41,950 nt of DNA from Ferruginibacter sp. (GCA_014379625.1 JACMLJ010000032.1:1-41950); one strand, 5' to 3'. Counted from the stretch's first letter, positions 16,748 to 25,149 are shown. Translations and numbers: made by a program. Notes: generated by a model from the sequence alone, not told the origin.

Positions 16748-17191
16748 ATGCATATAATTTCTGTAAATATTATAAATCAATCTTCTAATGAATTGCCTGC
16801 GTATGCAACGGAAGGGGCGGCAGGTATGGACATCCGCGCAAACCTGCAGCAAACCGTTACCCTTAAGCCTTTGGAAAGAATGCTGGTTCCTACCGGCTTA
16901 TTTATTGAATTGCCCGAAGGATTTGAAGCACAGCTAAGGCCAAGGAGCGGATTAGCCCTTAAACAGGGCATTACCTGTCTCAATTCTCCGGGTACTATCG
17001 ACAGCGATTACAGGGGAGAAATCAATATCATTCTTATAAACCTGAGTAATGAAACCCAGTTGGTCCATCATGGCGAACGGATTGCCCAAATGGTGATAGG
17101 CAGGGTAGAAAAAGCCAGCCTGGTATTGGTACGCGAATTGAATACCACCCAACGGGGAAAGGGTGGTTTTGGACATACAGGGAAAAAATAA
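16748..17191 (+). CDS. dut: dUTP diphosphatase (trimeric dUTPase)
   Basis: Dut hydrolyses dUTP to dUMP and pyrophosphate, keeping uracil out of DNA and supplying thymidylate synthesis. The 147-residue protein shows all five trimeric dUTPase motifs: [26 protein letters not shown] (catalytic aspartate), GERIAQMVI and [11 protein letters not shown]. The length is standard. The start is fixed by the promoter box a few bases upstream. The DUF4292 gene follows 16 bases after the stop and is probably in the same transcript. Confidence 0.96.
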   Translation: MHIISVNIINQSSNELPAYATEGAAGMDIRANLQQTVTLKPLERMLVPTGLFIELPEGFEAQLRPRSGLALKQGITCLNSPGTIDSDYRGEINIILINLSNETQLVHHGERIAQMVIGRVEKASLVLVRELNTTQRGKGGFGHTGKK

Positions 17192-17207
17192 ATAATTTAT
17201 TGAAACA

Positions 17208-18050
17208 ATGAAATTAACCAATTACAGCACCGGTTACGTATCCGCAATTATTTTCGCCACATTGATCGCTTTTTCTGCAGGCGGTTGTAAAACAGCAAAA
17301 AAAATACAGGCGTCAATTGATAAAAAGGATACCACTTCAGTTCATATCACCAATACTTTTAAAGAAGATTCGATGCGGGTGATCAAAAACGCCATGATGG
17401 CTCTTCAAAAAAAGCAGATAGTATTCAAAACTTTTTCCGCTAAAATAAAAGTAGAATATGAAGATGCTAAAGGCAAGCAGCCCAATATAACGGCATATGT
17501 AAGAATTTTGAAAGACAGCCTGATCTGGATATCGGGCTACGCAACAGTTTTTAACATTGAGGCCTTTAGGGTATTGATTAATAAAGACAGTGTTTTTGTA
17601 TTGGATAAAATAAACAAGGAAGTAAGGCTGCGATCAATGGATTATTTACAGGAGGTAACAGAAATACCTTTTGATTTAAATACGCTTCAGGATTTATTTG
17701 TGGGCAATCCTGTTTTTTTGGAAGACAGTGTGATTTCTTACAAAGAAACAGGGTCAAAAATACTACTGGCTACCCTGGGCCATTTTTTTAAACATTTGCT
17801 TACTTTAAATAAGGACGATGGCTTACTGGTGCATAGTAAACTGGACGATGTAAACCTTGCCCGCAACAGAACCGCAGATATTACTTATGCTGACTATGAA
17901 AACAATAACGGGGTGCCTTTCTCCACAGATCGGGCAATAACCGTATCAGAAAAAAATAAATTAGATATACACCTCAATTACAAGCAGTATGAGTTTAACA
18001 AAGATTTATCGATCACATTCAATATTCCCGCCAATTATAAACGCAGGTAA
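17208..18050 (+). CDS. DUF4292 family lipoprotein
   Basis: The 280-residue protein has a lipobox SAGGC with cysteine 27. It then matches the DUF4292 family of Bacteroidota, which has a LolA/LolB-like beta fold suggested by alternating strands (ITAYVRILKDSLIWISGYAT, FRVLINKDSVFVLDK). Function is not established. A role in outer-membrane lipid or lipoprotein handling is an inference from fold resemblance. It lies between dut and an EnvC-like M23 protein. I recall DUF4292 next to M23/EnvC-type genes as a common arrangement in the phylum, which suggests an envelope task. Confidence 0.8.
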   Translation: MKLTNYSTGYVSAIIFATLIAFSAGGCKTAKKIQASIDKKDTTSVHITNTFKEDSMRVIKNAMMALQKKQIVFKTFSAKIKVEYEDAKGKQPNITAYVRILKDSLIWISGYATVFNIEAFRVLINKDSVFVLDKINKEVRLRSMDYLQEVTEIPFDLNTLQDLFVGNPVFLEDSVISYKETGSKILLATLGHFFKHLLTLNKDDGLLVHSKLDDVNLARNRTADITYADYENNNGVPFSTDRAITVSEKNKLDIHLNYKQYEFNKDLSITFNIPANYKRR

Positions 18051-18144
18051 GCGTTATTTGCCATAGTTTACTTTTCTTGTTTTATGATCCTAAACTGTAA
18101 ACTTCAAACTATTATATTTTTTGTTAATCCTGTAAAATCAGCAC

Positions 18145-19461
18145 ATGATTAAGATCGTTTTGGTGTTCCTGGTATCTTTTATTTGCAGCACTCCTTTATT
18201 GGCACAACCGGCCAGTCAGCAGGAACTGGAAAAACAGCGCCAGCAATTGAAAAGGGAAATTGAGCAAACCCAGGAACTGCTGGATAAAAATAAAAAAACC
18301 ACCAGGGAAAGTTTAGGACAGCTTGCCCTCATTAATCGTAAATTAAATTTGCAGGGAAATGTGATCGAGAACATCAGCAAGGACATCAATTTGCTTGATA
18401 ATTCGATTTTCAGATCTCAGAAAGATGTTAATAAATTACAGGTTTTGTTGGATACCCTAAAGCAGGAATATGCAAAAAGTATGGCATATGCCTACAAAAA
18501 CCGGAGCAATGCTGATTTTTTGAATTTTATCTTTTCCTCCTCGAGTTTTAATGATGCGATAAAACGGATAACCTATTTAAAGAGCTACAGAAATTACCGT
18601 GAAATGCAGGGGGAAAATATTTTGCGTACGCAGGCGCTTTTAAAAGAGCGTATTGATGAACTAAGTGGCAATAAGAAAAAGAAAAGTGTGGTATTGCAAA
18701 CACAGGGTAAGGAACTGACTGTGCTGGAATCCCAACAACAGGAAAAAAACCAGTTGGTATCTAAGTTAAAAGCACAGGGCAAGGAACTGAATAGCCAGAT
18801 AGCAGCCAAAAAGAAGCAGATGCAAAAAGTAAGCAATGCTATTGCGGCAGCGATCAGGAGGGCACAGGATGTGGCGAGGAAAGAAGCCCTCGCAAAAGCA
18901 AAGGATGATAAAATAAGGCGTGACGCAGAAACTAAGCGGGATATAGCGAATGCAGGGTCAGGCACAAAACCACTGAACCCCAGGCCGCTTAAAAGTACAA
19001 CCACGCCGGTAAAGCAGGAAAGTATATTACTGGGGAGTGTTGCGGATGTGAAATTAAATGCCAGTTTTATCAGTAACCGGGGCTCCCTGCCATGGCCGGT
19101 AGAAAAAGGGTATATGATCATGCGTTTTGGCGCTCAAAAATTGGATATCGGAGTTACAGTAGATAATCCGGGTATAACCATCGGAAGCGATATTGGTACT
19201 GCGGTAAAAGCCTTGTTTGAGGGCGAAGTGTCTTCTGTAACCAATATTGACAATATGCAGTTAGTGGTGCTCAAACACGGGGCGTATTTTACAACCTATA
19301 GTAATTTATCCGGGGTTACTGTATCACGCGGACAAAATGTTAATACCGGCCAGGTTTTAGGCAGGGTGGCGCCCAATGATGAAGGAACAGGGTCAATCGA
19401 CCTGATCATCAGCAATGAAAAAGGTAACCTGAACCCCGAAGGCTGGCTTAGGCGCCGCTAA
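18145..19461 (+). CDS. EnvC-like coiled-coil protein with degenerate M23/LytM domain
   Basis: This 438-residue protein has a signal peptide ending TPLLAQ. Two long coiled-coil stretches follow (about 22-105 and 165-265), then a Pro/Thr linker and a C-terminal LytM domain (about 315-438) with HGAYFTTYSNLSGV and the final NPEGWL. The zinc ligands of active M23 peptidases are replaced: the first site reads DNPGITI where H...D is expected, and the HxH position reads SIDLIIS. Like E. coli EnvC, it is therefore expected to activate cell-wall amidases at the septum rather than cut peptidoglycan itself. It ends three bases from the convergent bshA stop. Upstream is the DUF4292 lipoprotein, 94 bases away. 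Confidence 0.85.
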   Translation: MIKIVLVFLVSFICSTPLLAQPASQQELEKQRQQLKREIEQTQELLDKNKKTTRESLGQLALINRKLNLQGNVIENISKDINLLDNSIFRSQKDVNKLQVLLDTLKQEYAKSMAYAYKNRSNADFLNFIFSSSSFNDAIKRITYLKSYRNYREMQGENILRTQALLKERIDELSGNKKKKSVVLQTQGKELTVLESQQQEKNQLVSKLKAQGKELNSQIAAKKKQMQKVSNAIAAAIRRAQDVARKEALAKAKDDKIRRDAETKRDIANAGSGTKPLNPRPLKSTTTPVKQESILLGSVADVKLNASFISNRGSLPWPVEKGYMIMRFGAQKLDIGVTVDNPGITIGSDIGTAVKALFEGEVSSVTNIDNMQLVVLKHGAYFTTYSNLSGVTVSRGQNVNTGQVLGRVAPNDEGTGSIDLIISNEKGNLNPEGWLRRR

Positions 19462-19464
19462 TGA

Positions 19465-20583
19465 TCAAATCAATCGCTCGTATAATTTTTCATACTGGGG
19501 AACGATATTTTCAATGTCAAATCTTTTGGCCTGGGTGAGGGCATTTGCTTTAAAACGGTTATGTGTTTCCTTATCCTGCAAAATGAGCAATGCATTTTTA
19601 CTCATATCTTCCACATCGCCCACATTACTCATATAGCCACAATAACCATTGATAATAATTTCGGGCAATCCCCCGGCATTAGTGGATATTACCGGCACTT
19701 CGGCAGCCATTGCCTCCAGCGCCGCCAATCCAAAACTTTCATATTCACTTGTCAGCAAAAACAAATCGGCAATCGGTAATATATCTTCCATTTGTTCCTG
19801 CTTGCCTAAAAATTTTATTGCATCATAAGCATTGCAGTCCCTGGTACCAGCCTCAATAGGCGTTCGTTCAGGTCCATCGCCCAATAACAATAATTTACTG
19901 GGCATTTTTTCATTGAGCAGTAAAAACGTTTTCACTACATCCTCCACTCTTTTAACCTTGCGAAAATTACTGGCATGCACGATGATTTTTTCGCCATTGG
20001 GGGCGATTAATTTCTTGAAAGCATCAACAGGCTTTTTATTGAAACGCTTTACATCTACAAAGTTGTGGATCACCTCAATATCTTTTTCGATATCAAAGTT
20101 TTTATAGGTTTCTTCTTTCAGGTTATCGGATACAGCCGTGAGAATATCACTTTCAGTCATTGAAAAAGTAACCACCGGGCGGTAGGTTTTATCCCGGCCT
20201 ACCAATGTAATGTCAGTACCATGCAAAGTGGTAATTACCGGGATGTGTTTGCCCTCTTTAGCCAGGATTTGCTTGGCCATATAGGCTGCGGCAGCATGCG
20301 GAATAGCATAGTGCACGTGCAGTAACTGGATGTTATGGTTAATAATTACATCCACCATTGTACTTGCCAGTGCGGTTTCATAAGGGGGATAATCAAACAA
20401 AGGATAAGTGGGTACCCTTACCTCGTGATAGTATATATTGGCGTGAAACCCGCTTAGTCTGACCGGTTGCTGGTAGGTGATAAAATGTATGCTGTGGCCT
20501 TTATCCGCCAATGCTTTCCCCAGTTCAGTAGCCAATACACCGCTCCCGCCAAAAGTGGGATAACACACAATCGCAATATTCAT
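19465..20583 (-). CDS. bshA: N-acetyl-alpha-D-glucosaminyl L-malate synthase
   Basis: BshA is a GT4 retaining glycosyltransferase that joins GlcNAc from UDP-GlcNAc to L-malate, the first step of bacillithiol synthesis. The 372-residue protein begins with the family signature MNIAIVCYPTFGGSGVLATE. It has HVHYAIPHA and TTLHGTDITLVG in the N-terminal Rossmann domain. The nucleotide-sugar motif ESFGLAALEAMAAEVPVIST and GGLPE are in the C-terminal domain. The length is normal. bshB and bshC are not in the window, which is usual since these genes are scattered in Bacteroidota. It is convergent with the EnvC-like gene. Confidence 0.95.
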   Translation of the reverse strand: MNIAIVCYPTFGGSGVLATELGKALADKGHSIHFITYQQPVRLSGFHANIYYHEVRVPTYPLFDYPPYETALASTMVDVIINHNIQLLHVHYAIPHAAAAYMAKQILAKEGKHIPVITTLHGTDITLVGRDKTYRPVVTFSMTESDILTAVSDNLKEETYKNFDIEKDIEVIHNFVDVKRFNKKPVDAFKKLIAPNGEKIIVHASNFRKVKRVEDVVKTFLLLNEKMPSKLLLLGDGPERTPIEAGTRDCNAYDAIKFLGKQEQMEDILPIADLFLLTSEYESFGLAALEAMAAEVPVISTNAGGLPEIIINGYCGYMSNVGDVEDMSKNALLILQDKETHNRFKANALTQAKRFDIENIVPQYEKLYERLI

Positions 20584-20673
20584 AATTTATATTTAAGAAG
20601 TAACTTTTTCCGTAACCGGTGCAATTTACTGATTAATTAGTCACAGCATATTCCGCGGGGTTCATTTGTCGCT

Positions 20674-20738
20674 GGGTTTGCCAACCTTTTAAAAGTTCAT
20701 TGCAACTTATTAAATCACTTTATGAAGGTTGGCAACCC
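20674..20738. repeat. Inverted repeat with GGTTGGCAACC-type motif
   Basis: TTGCCAACCTT at 20678-20688 is matched by its reverse complement AAGGTTGGCAA at 20725-20735. The flanks add further partial symmetry, with GTCGC to the left and GCGAC to the right. The same odd-centred palindrome GGTTGGCAACC recurs at 30672-30682. It sits between bshA and the M28 peptidase promoter. Confidence 0.7.
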
Positions 20739-20799
20739 TTTAATCCCCTGCGACAGTTTTAAATGCACCTATTGCCTGGGTGTATTACATATTAATCTT

Positions 20800-20807
20800 T
20801 ATTTTTG
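20800..20807 (+). promoter_or_regulatory. Candidate -7 box for the M28 peptidase gene
   Basis: TATTTTTG fits the TAnnTTTG consensus and lies 17 bases before the ATG at 20825. A TTG at 20772 is a few bases farther upstream than the usual spacing. Confidence 0.45.
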
Positions 20808-20824
20808 TTAACTTAAATATAACT

Positions 20825-22198
20825 ATGATTCAAAAAATTATACAGGTGGTTTTTGCCGGTTTATTTTCATTGGGCGCTCTTGCGCAAAAAGATGATTCCG
20901 TATCCATCAGGAAAATTGCAGATGAAGTATTGATCAATGGAAAAGCCTATGATAATCTGCGGTATTTATGTAAAAAGATTGGCCCAAGGCTTAGCGGCTC
21001 TTTGCAGGCTCAAAAAGCGGTAGAAGCAACGGCCAAAATGCTGAAAGATGCCGGGGCAGACACCGTGTACCTGCAGCCATGCATGGTACCGCATTGGACG
21101 CGAGGTGAAAAGGAATCAGGGTTTATAAAGTTAGCCAATGGCACTAAGTACAACCTGGATCTTTGTGCTTTGGGAAACTCTGAAGGAACCGGCAAAAAGG
21201 GTATCATCGCTCCGGTAATTGAGGTGAAAAGTTTCGCCGAATTAGAGCAGTTGGGCGAGGCTGTTATTAAAGGGAAAATTGTGTTCTTTAATTTTATAAT
21301 GAACCCTGCTTATATTACCACATTCAGCGCCTATGGCCAAAGCGGCTTAGCCCGCAGGGCCGGTCCCTCAAAGGCTGCACAGTATGGCGCTGTTGGCGTG
21401 ATGGTACGTTCTTTGGCGAGTAACCCCGATGACTTTCCTCATACAGGCGCCACGCAATACAATGACTCTTTTCCAAAAATTCCGGCGGTTGCCATAAGTA
21501 CCAACAACGCGGAATGGTTGAGTACGGCGTTAAAGAGAAAAATGCTGCTGACAGCCTTTATCAGGAATACCAGTACAATGCTGCCGGATGTGCCTTCCTT
21601 CAATGTAGTGGGCGAAATAAAAGGCAATGAATTTCCCGGCCAAATAATTACGGTAGGCGGCCACCTGGATAGCTGGGACCTGGCGGAGGGCGCGCAGGAC
21701 GATGGTGCCGGTTGTGTGCAGAGTATTGAAGTGCTGAGGGTATTAAAAGCCACGGGCGTGCAACCAAAAAGAACCATAAGGGCCGTAATGTTTATGAACG
21801 AGGAAAATGGCGGGCGCGGTGCGCAAAAATATCTTGACCTCGCCAGGTTAAATAATGAAAAACATATTTTTGGTTTGGAAAGTGATGCCGGTGGTTTTAC
21901 CCCAAGGGGATTTTCCCTGGATATGAAATCTGATGCGATTGCTAAAATACTTCAATGGAAAAGTTTATTTTATGAATATGGCGTGTATGATTTTTCACCA
22001 GGGGGAAGTGGTGCGGATATTGGTCCTTTAAAAGCAATCGGTACCGCGTTGGCAGGTCTTAAGCCAGATAGCCAGCGTTACTTTGATGTACACCATGCTG
22101 CTACGGATGTTTTTGAAACGGTTAGCAGGAGGGAACTTTATTTGGGTGCGGTAAATATGGCGGCCCTGATTTATTTGGTAGACAAGTACGGATTATAA
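20825..22198 (+). CDS. Secreted M28-family zinc metallopeptidase
   Basis: The 457-residue protein has a signal peptide (MIQKIIQVVFAGLFSLGALA). A PA-type insert lies near residues 120-260, then the M28 catalytic core. Zinc and catalytic residues are visible in GGHLDSWDLAEGAQDDGAG (His and Asp), FMNEENGGRG (general base Glu and ligand Glu), ESDAGGF (Asp) and HHAATD (His). The family includes aminopeptidases and carboxypeptidases. This architecture resembles the plasma glutamate carboxypeptidase-like branch, but substrate cannot be told. I chose MIQK at 20825 because the upstream in-frame ATG at 20780 precedes the -7 box and spoils the signal peptide. Confidence 0.9.
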   Translation: MIQKIIQVVFAGLFSLGALAQKDDSVSIRKIADEVLINGKAYDNLRYLCKKIGPRLSGSLQAQKAVEATAKMLKDAGADTVYLQPCMVPHWTRGEKESGFIKLANGTKYNLDLCALGNSEGTGKKGIIAPVIEVKSFAELEQLGEAVIKGKIVFFNFIMNPAYITTFSAYGQSGLARRAGPSKAAQYGAVGVMVRSLASNPDDFPHTGATQYNDSFPKIPAVAISTNNAEWLSTALKRKMLLTAFIRNTSTMLPDVPSFNVVGEIKGNEFPGQIITVGGHLDSWDLAEGAQDDGAGCVQSIEVLRVLKATGVQPKRTIRAVMFMNEENGGRGAQKYLDLARLNNEKHIFGLESDAGGFTPRGFSLDMKSDAIAKILQWKSLFYEYGVYDFSPGGSGADIGPLKAIGTALAGLKPDSQRYFDVHHAATDVFETVSRRELYLGAVNMAALIYLVDKYGL

Positions 22199-22219
22199 TT
22201 AACTTGCAAACAAAAAATT

Positions 22220-22645
22220 ATGGAAGAAAATAAATTCCTGAACTCGCCTCCCAAAAAAAAGAGTGGGTTTAAAAAATTCTTGGGTTGGTTGTTAATAATA
22301 CTTTTATTTATTGGGGGAATTATTTTTTGGTGGAAATATTTTTATGTGTTTGGCGAAGGGGTAAAATCGGGCGAATTGAATTACCTCGTTAAGAAAGGAA
22401 ATATTTTTAAAACATTTGAGGGAAAGCTGATCCAGTCGGGGCTTCGGTCCAAGGCGATTGGAAGCGTTCAATCTTATGAATTTGAATTTTCAGTTACCAA
22501 TGACAGTATTGCCAATATATTAATGAATAACAGTGGTAATTATTTTGATTTGCATTACAAAGAATATAAAGGTACCATTCCGTGGAGAGGGTATAGCGTT
22601 TTTGTGGTAGATAAAATAGTCAGCACAAAAATTATTGAGCGATAA
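22220..22645 (+). CDS. Conserved Bacteroidota single-pass membrane protein of unknown function
   Basis: This 141-residue protein has a lysine-rich N-terminus, one membrane helix (about residues 23-45, LGWLLIILLFIGGIIFWW) and a small outer domain. The conserved words are YVFGEGVKSGELNYLVKKGN, IFKTFEGKL, FEFSVTND and YKGTIPWRGYS. I recall close relatives across Bacteroidota, some labelled 6-phosphogluconate dehydrogenase. That label is not supported: there is no Rossmann motif and the protein is far too short. It follows the M28 gene by 21 bases and is probably in the same transcript. Confidence 0.75.
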   Translation: MEENKFLNSPPKKKSGFKKFLGWLLIILLFIGGIIFWWKYFYVFGEGVKSGELNYLVKKGNIFKTFEGKLIQSGLRSKAIGSVQSYEFEFSVTNDSIANILMNNSGNYFDLHYKEYKGTIPWRGYSVFVVDKIVSTKIIER

Positions 22646-22659
22646 TAACTGGTGACTTA

Positions 22660-23358
22660 TCAGGGTGCGTACAATAAAAATATAACCGGCTTTTTATGAA
22701 AGTCGTGCTTTTCTTTTTTCCAGTCGGCCGCGGTTTTCGTTTTTACATACTCGTTAGCGCTGGTTAGTTCAGCAGCAATACAAATTTTGGTTGCCGGTTT
22801 ACAGGTATTCAATAAAGATTCCAACAGTTGATTATTACGATAAGGCGTTTCAATGAAAATTTGGGTGCTGTTTTTTTTATGCGAATTCAGTTCCATTTCT
22901 TTCACGGCTTTTATACGTTCACTGTTATCTATCGGCAGGTACCCCACAAATTCAAATTGCTGCCCGTTCATACCACTTGCCATCAATGCCAGTAAAATAG
23001 AACTCGGGCCTACCAATGGTTGTACAGTCACATTTAACTGGTGCGCCAGTTCCACCAATAGTTGTCCCGGGTCAGCAACACCCGGGCAACCGGCTTCACT
23101 AATGATCGCGATGTTTTTTCCATCCTTTATCGTTTGCCGAAAGCTGTTTTTTTGTTCTTCTCCTGCTTTGTGAATAGTAAACCATTCATAATCGTCAATG
23201 ATAATTTCTTTGCAGATGCTTTTCAAAAAACGCCGCGATGTTCGCTCATTCTCCGCAAAAATTACCTGGCAGTCTTTCACCGCTTCAATGATATAGGATG
23301 GTATCGTATGCACTGCCAGCTCATGTAATACCGAAGGAACTAAATATACTTTGCTCAT
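22660..23358 (-). CDS. rsmI: RsmI-like 16S rRNA 2'-O-cytidine methyltransferase (short form)
   Basis: RsmI methylates the 2'-hydroxyl of C1402 in 16S rRNA using SAM. The 232-residue protein belongs to the tetrapyrrole methylase superfamily, with FAENERTSRRFLK, SEAGCPGVADPG (usual SDAGTPGISDPG), PLVGPSSILLALMASG and FIETPYRNNQ. It is 40-50 residues shorter than E. coli RsmI, lacking the C-terminal extension, and its N-terminal substrate-binding words differ somewhat. It could therefore be a related Bacteroidota SAM methyltransferase with another target. A heptad repeat array (23431-23507) lies upstream. It is convergent with the small membrane protein gene. Confidence 0.78.
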   Translation of the reverse strand: MSKVYLVPSVLHELAVHTIPSYIIEAVKDCQVIFAENERTSRRFLKSICKEIIIDDYEWFTIHKAGEEQKNSFRQTIKDGKNIAIISEAGCPGVADPGQLLVELAHQLNVTVQPLVGPSSILLALMASGMNGQQFEFVGYLPIDNSERIKAVKEMELNSHKKNSTQIFIETPYRNNQLLESLLNTCKPATKICIAAELTSANEYVKTKTAADWKKEKHDFHKKPVIFLLYAP

Positions 23359-23430
23359 GTAAAGGTGTAAGGTTTAGGTTTGATACGTATTATTTAAAGG
23401 ATAGATTAGCATATAGAAATTTGGTTTCAA

Positions 23431-23507
23431 TCAACGACCAACCACCAACGACCAACAATCAACGACCAACGACCAACGACCAACCACCAACCCCCAACCA
23501 CCAACCA
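23431..23507. repeat. Heptanucleotide array (11 units) between rsmI and the EI24-like gene
   Basis: Eleven units of the form YCAACNA run in register (TCAACGA, CCAACCA, CCAACGA, CCAACAA and so on). On the minus strand, the direction of both neighbours, the array reads as GGTTGG runs interrupted by T and G, a pattern able to form a two-tier G-quadruplex. It ends two bases before the stop of the EI24-like gene and lies 72 bases upstream of the rsmI start. Confidence 0.9.
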
Positions 23508-23509
23508 CC

Positions 23510-24268
23510 TCAAGCCTGCCCGATCTTATGCATACTAATGGTAGCGGCTATCACTGCGTAGCTGGGCGCCAGTATCCAGCCTGCCACAGGCACCCAGTGC
23601 ATGGTGTAAAATACAATGCCGTTACCAATAGCCAGTCCTTTATGGTCACTGATAAATGCCGCACTTTGTGATGCGGATAATTTATTTCTTTCGCAATTAT
23701 AATCAAGCATTGAAAATCCTAAATAATAACATTCTATCAATAATGCGAATAAAGGTGTGAACCAGCCAAAGAAAGGGATAAAGGATAAAATTAAAATCGA
23801 TACAACGTATACTGTTTGCCAAAACGCATTGCGTAGGGCCAGTTTAATGCCCCTGCTGATATCTTTTAGTAATTGCGCAAAGCTGAAAGGAAATTCCTTG
23901 CCTTCCATAATAGCGGCTGTCTTTTCGCTCAGGTATGCAAACAATGGCGAACCAACGATTAGGAAAAGAAATTTGAATAAAGAGAAGTAAAACAGGATCA
24001 GTACAAGGTTAAGAATTACCTGGCCAAAAATAAAAAGAAATTTTAACCATCCTTCTTCCATGGCATTCATCCATTTTTTTAAACCGGTAATTGATAAAAC
24101 ATAGTCAATAGCGTTCCCACTGCTGATCCAGAATAAATAGATACCCGCGCAAAATAGTAAGGAGTAGATAATGCCCGGTACCAGTATCCATTTCCACAAG
24201 CGATGCTTTACGATAAACTGGTGTGCCTGGTAGTACGATTGTATGGCAACGATGATATCTTTTAACAT
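23510..24268 (-). CDS. EI24/CysZ-like integral membrane protein
   Basis: This 252-residue protein has four to six hydrophobic segments (about 24-50, 80-115, 145-180 and 215-245) and matches the EI24 domain family that includes CysZ. Family words are VKHRLWKWILVPGIIYSLL, SPLFAYLSEKTAAIMEG and FWQTVYVVSILILSFIPFFG. CysZ is a sulfate permease in Proteobacteria, but no sulfate-assimilation gene is nearby, so that function is not claimed. It is upstream of rsmI on the same strand, separated by a repeat array. The start at 24268 fits the family length. Confidence 0.75.
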   Translation of the reverse strand: MLKDIIVAIQSYYQAHQFIVKHRLWKWILVPGIIYSLLFCAGIYLFWISSGNAIDYVLSITGLKKWMNAMEEGWLKFLFIFGQVILNLVLILFYFSLFKFLFLIVGSPLFAYLSEKTAAIMEGKEFPFSFAQLLKDISRGIKLALRNAFWQTVYVVSILILSFIPFFGWFTPLFALLIECYYLGFSMLDYNCERNKLSASQSAAFISDHKGLAIGNGIVFYTMHWVPVAGWILAPSYAVIAATISMHKIGQA

Positions 24269-24401
24269 GGCGTTTGATTAGTGGTTTTCATGTTTCGTGG
24301 TTATTGAGATCAATAATTAATACAAGGCGATAAATTATAAAATATCCACTATCAGTCAGGCAGATTTACTATCCAGTATCAGTATCCGGTATAACTAGTC
24401 A

Positions 24402-24513
24402 ATCAACGATCAACTATCAACGATCAACGATCAACGATCAACGATCAACTATCAACTATCAACTATCAACTATCAACTATCAACTATCAACTATCAACTA
24501 TCAACTATCAACT
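24402..24513 (+). repeat. Heptanucleotide array (16 units) upstream of mpg
   Basis: Sixteen perfect seven-base units ATCAAC(G/T) run without a break. The variable last base reads G, T, G, G, G, G and then T ten times, so the promoter-side half is homogeneous. The final base of the array is the first base of the -7 box TATTTTTG at 24513-24520. Less regular ATCCAGT-like words lie just upstream (about 24371-24392). Confidence 0.95.
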
Positions 24514-24520
24514 ATTTTTG
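24513..24520 (+). promoter_or_regulatory. -7 box for mpg, overlapping the end of the heptad array
   Basis: TATTTTTG fits the TAnnTTTG consensus and lies 20 bases before the TTG start codon at 24541. The -33 position falls inside repeat units that contain no TTG. Confidence 0.5.
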
Positions 24521-24540
24521 CCTTTAAAATTACAATTAAG

Positions 24541-25149
24541 TTGAAGAAATTAAAGATTGATTTTTATAACCGTAAAGATGTCACGCAAATCGCCAGTGAC
24601 TTATTAGGTAAGATTGTTATTACAAAACTTGGCGGGGTTATAACAAGCGGGAGAATTGTAGAAACAGAAGCCTATGTTGGGATCACGGATAAAGCATCGC
24701 ATTCCTGGTCGGGAAAACGGACTGCCCGTAACGAGCACATGTATGCGCAGGCAGCTACCGCTTATGTTTACGTTTGCTATGGTATCCACCAGATGCTGAA
24801 TATTGTTACCAATGAAAAAGAAATTCCGGATGCCGTTTTGATAAGGGCTGTAGAACCATTAGAGGGTATTACTACAATGCTGGAAAGAACAGATAAAAAA
24901 AAGCAGGACAATACATTAACCAGGGGCCCGGGTAATGTTGGAAAAGCATTAGGTATTTACAAAATACATTCGGGTATAAATTTACTGGGGGATACTATTT
25001 TCGTAGTGTCAGATGATTACAGGTTGGATGAAAACCAAATTGGTCGAAGTAAGCGGGTAGGAGTGGATTATGCAGGACCTGATGCATTATTGCCCTATCG
25101 TTTTTATATTAAGGGAAACAAATATGTAAGCGGGAGACCGGTGGTTTAA
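24541..25149 (+). CDS. mpg: DNA-3-methyladenine glycosylase (AAG/MPG family)
   Basis: The 202-residue enzyme excises alkylated purines such as 3-methyladenine and starts base-excision repair. The family motifs are clear: the catalytic glutamate in GRIVETEAYVG, the DNA-intercalating region with RTARNEHMY, then AYVYVCYGIHQMLNIV and LTRGPGNVGKALGI. The length is normal. The start codon is TTG at 24541; no ATG gives a complete N-terminus. Its promoter abuts a 16-unit heptad array, so expression could vary with array length. Copy B of a dispersed repeat lies downstream. Confidence 0.93.
   Translation: MKKLKIDFYNRKDVTQIASDLLGKIVITKLGGVITSGRIVETEAYVGITDKASHSWSGKRTARNEHMYAQAATAYVYVCYGIHQMLNIVTNEKEIPDAVLIRAVEPLEGITTMLERTDKKKQDNTLTRGPGNVGKALGIYKIHSGINLLGDTIFVVSDDYRLDENQIGRSKRVGVDYAGPDALLPYRFYIKGNKYVSGRPVV

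Noticed and set aside
23431..23507. Tandem repeats considered as a CRISPR array
   Set aside because: The units are seven bases with no spacers and no cas gene is near; the same applies to 24402-24513 and 16629-16733.
23510..24268. Sulfate transporter CysZ
   Set aside because: The EI24 domain is shared, but no sulfate-assimilation genes are nearby and Bacteroidota members are uncharacterised.
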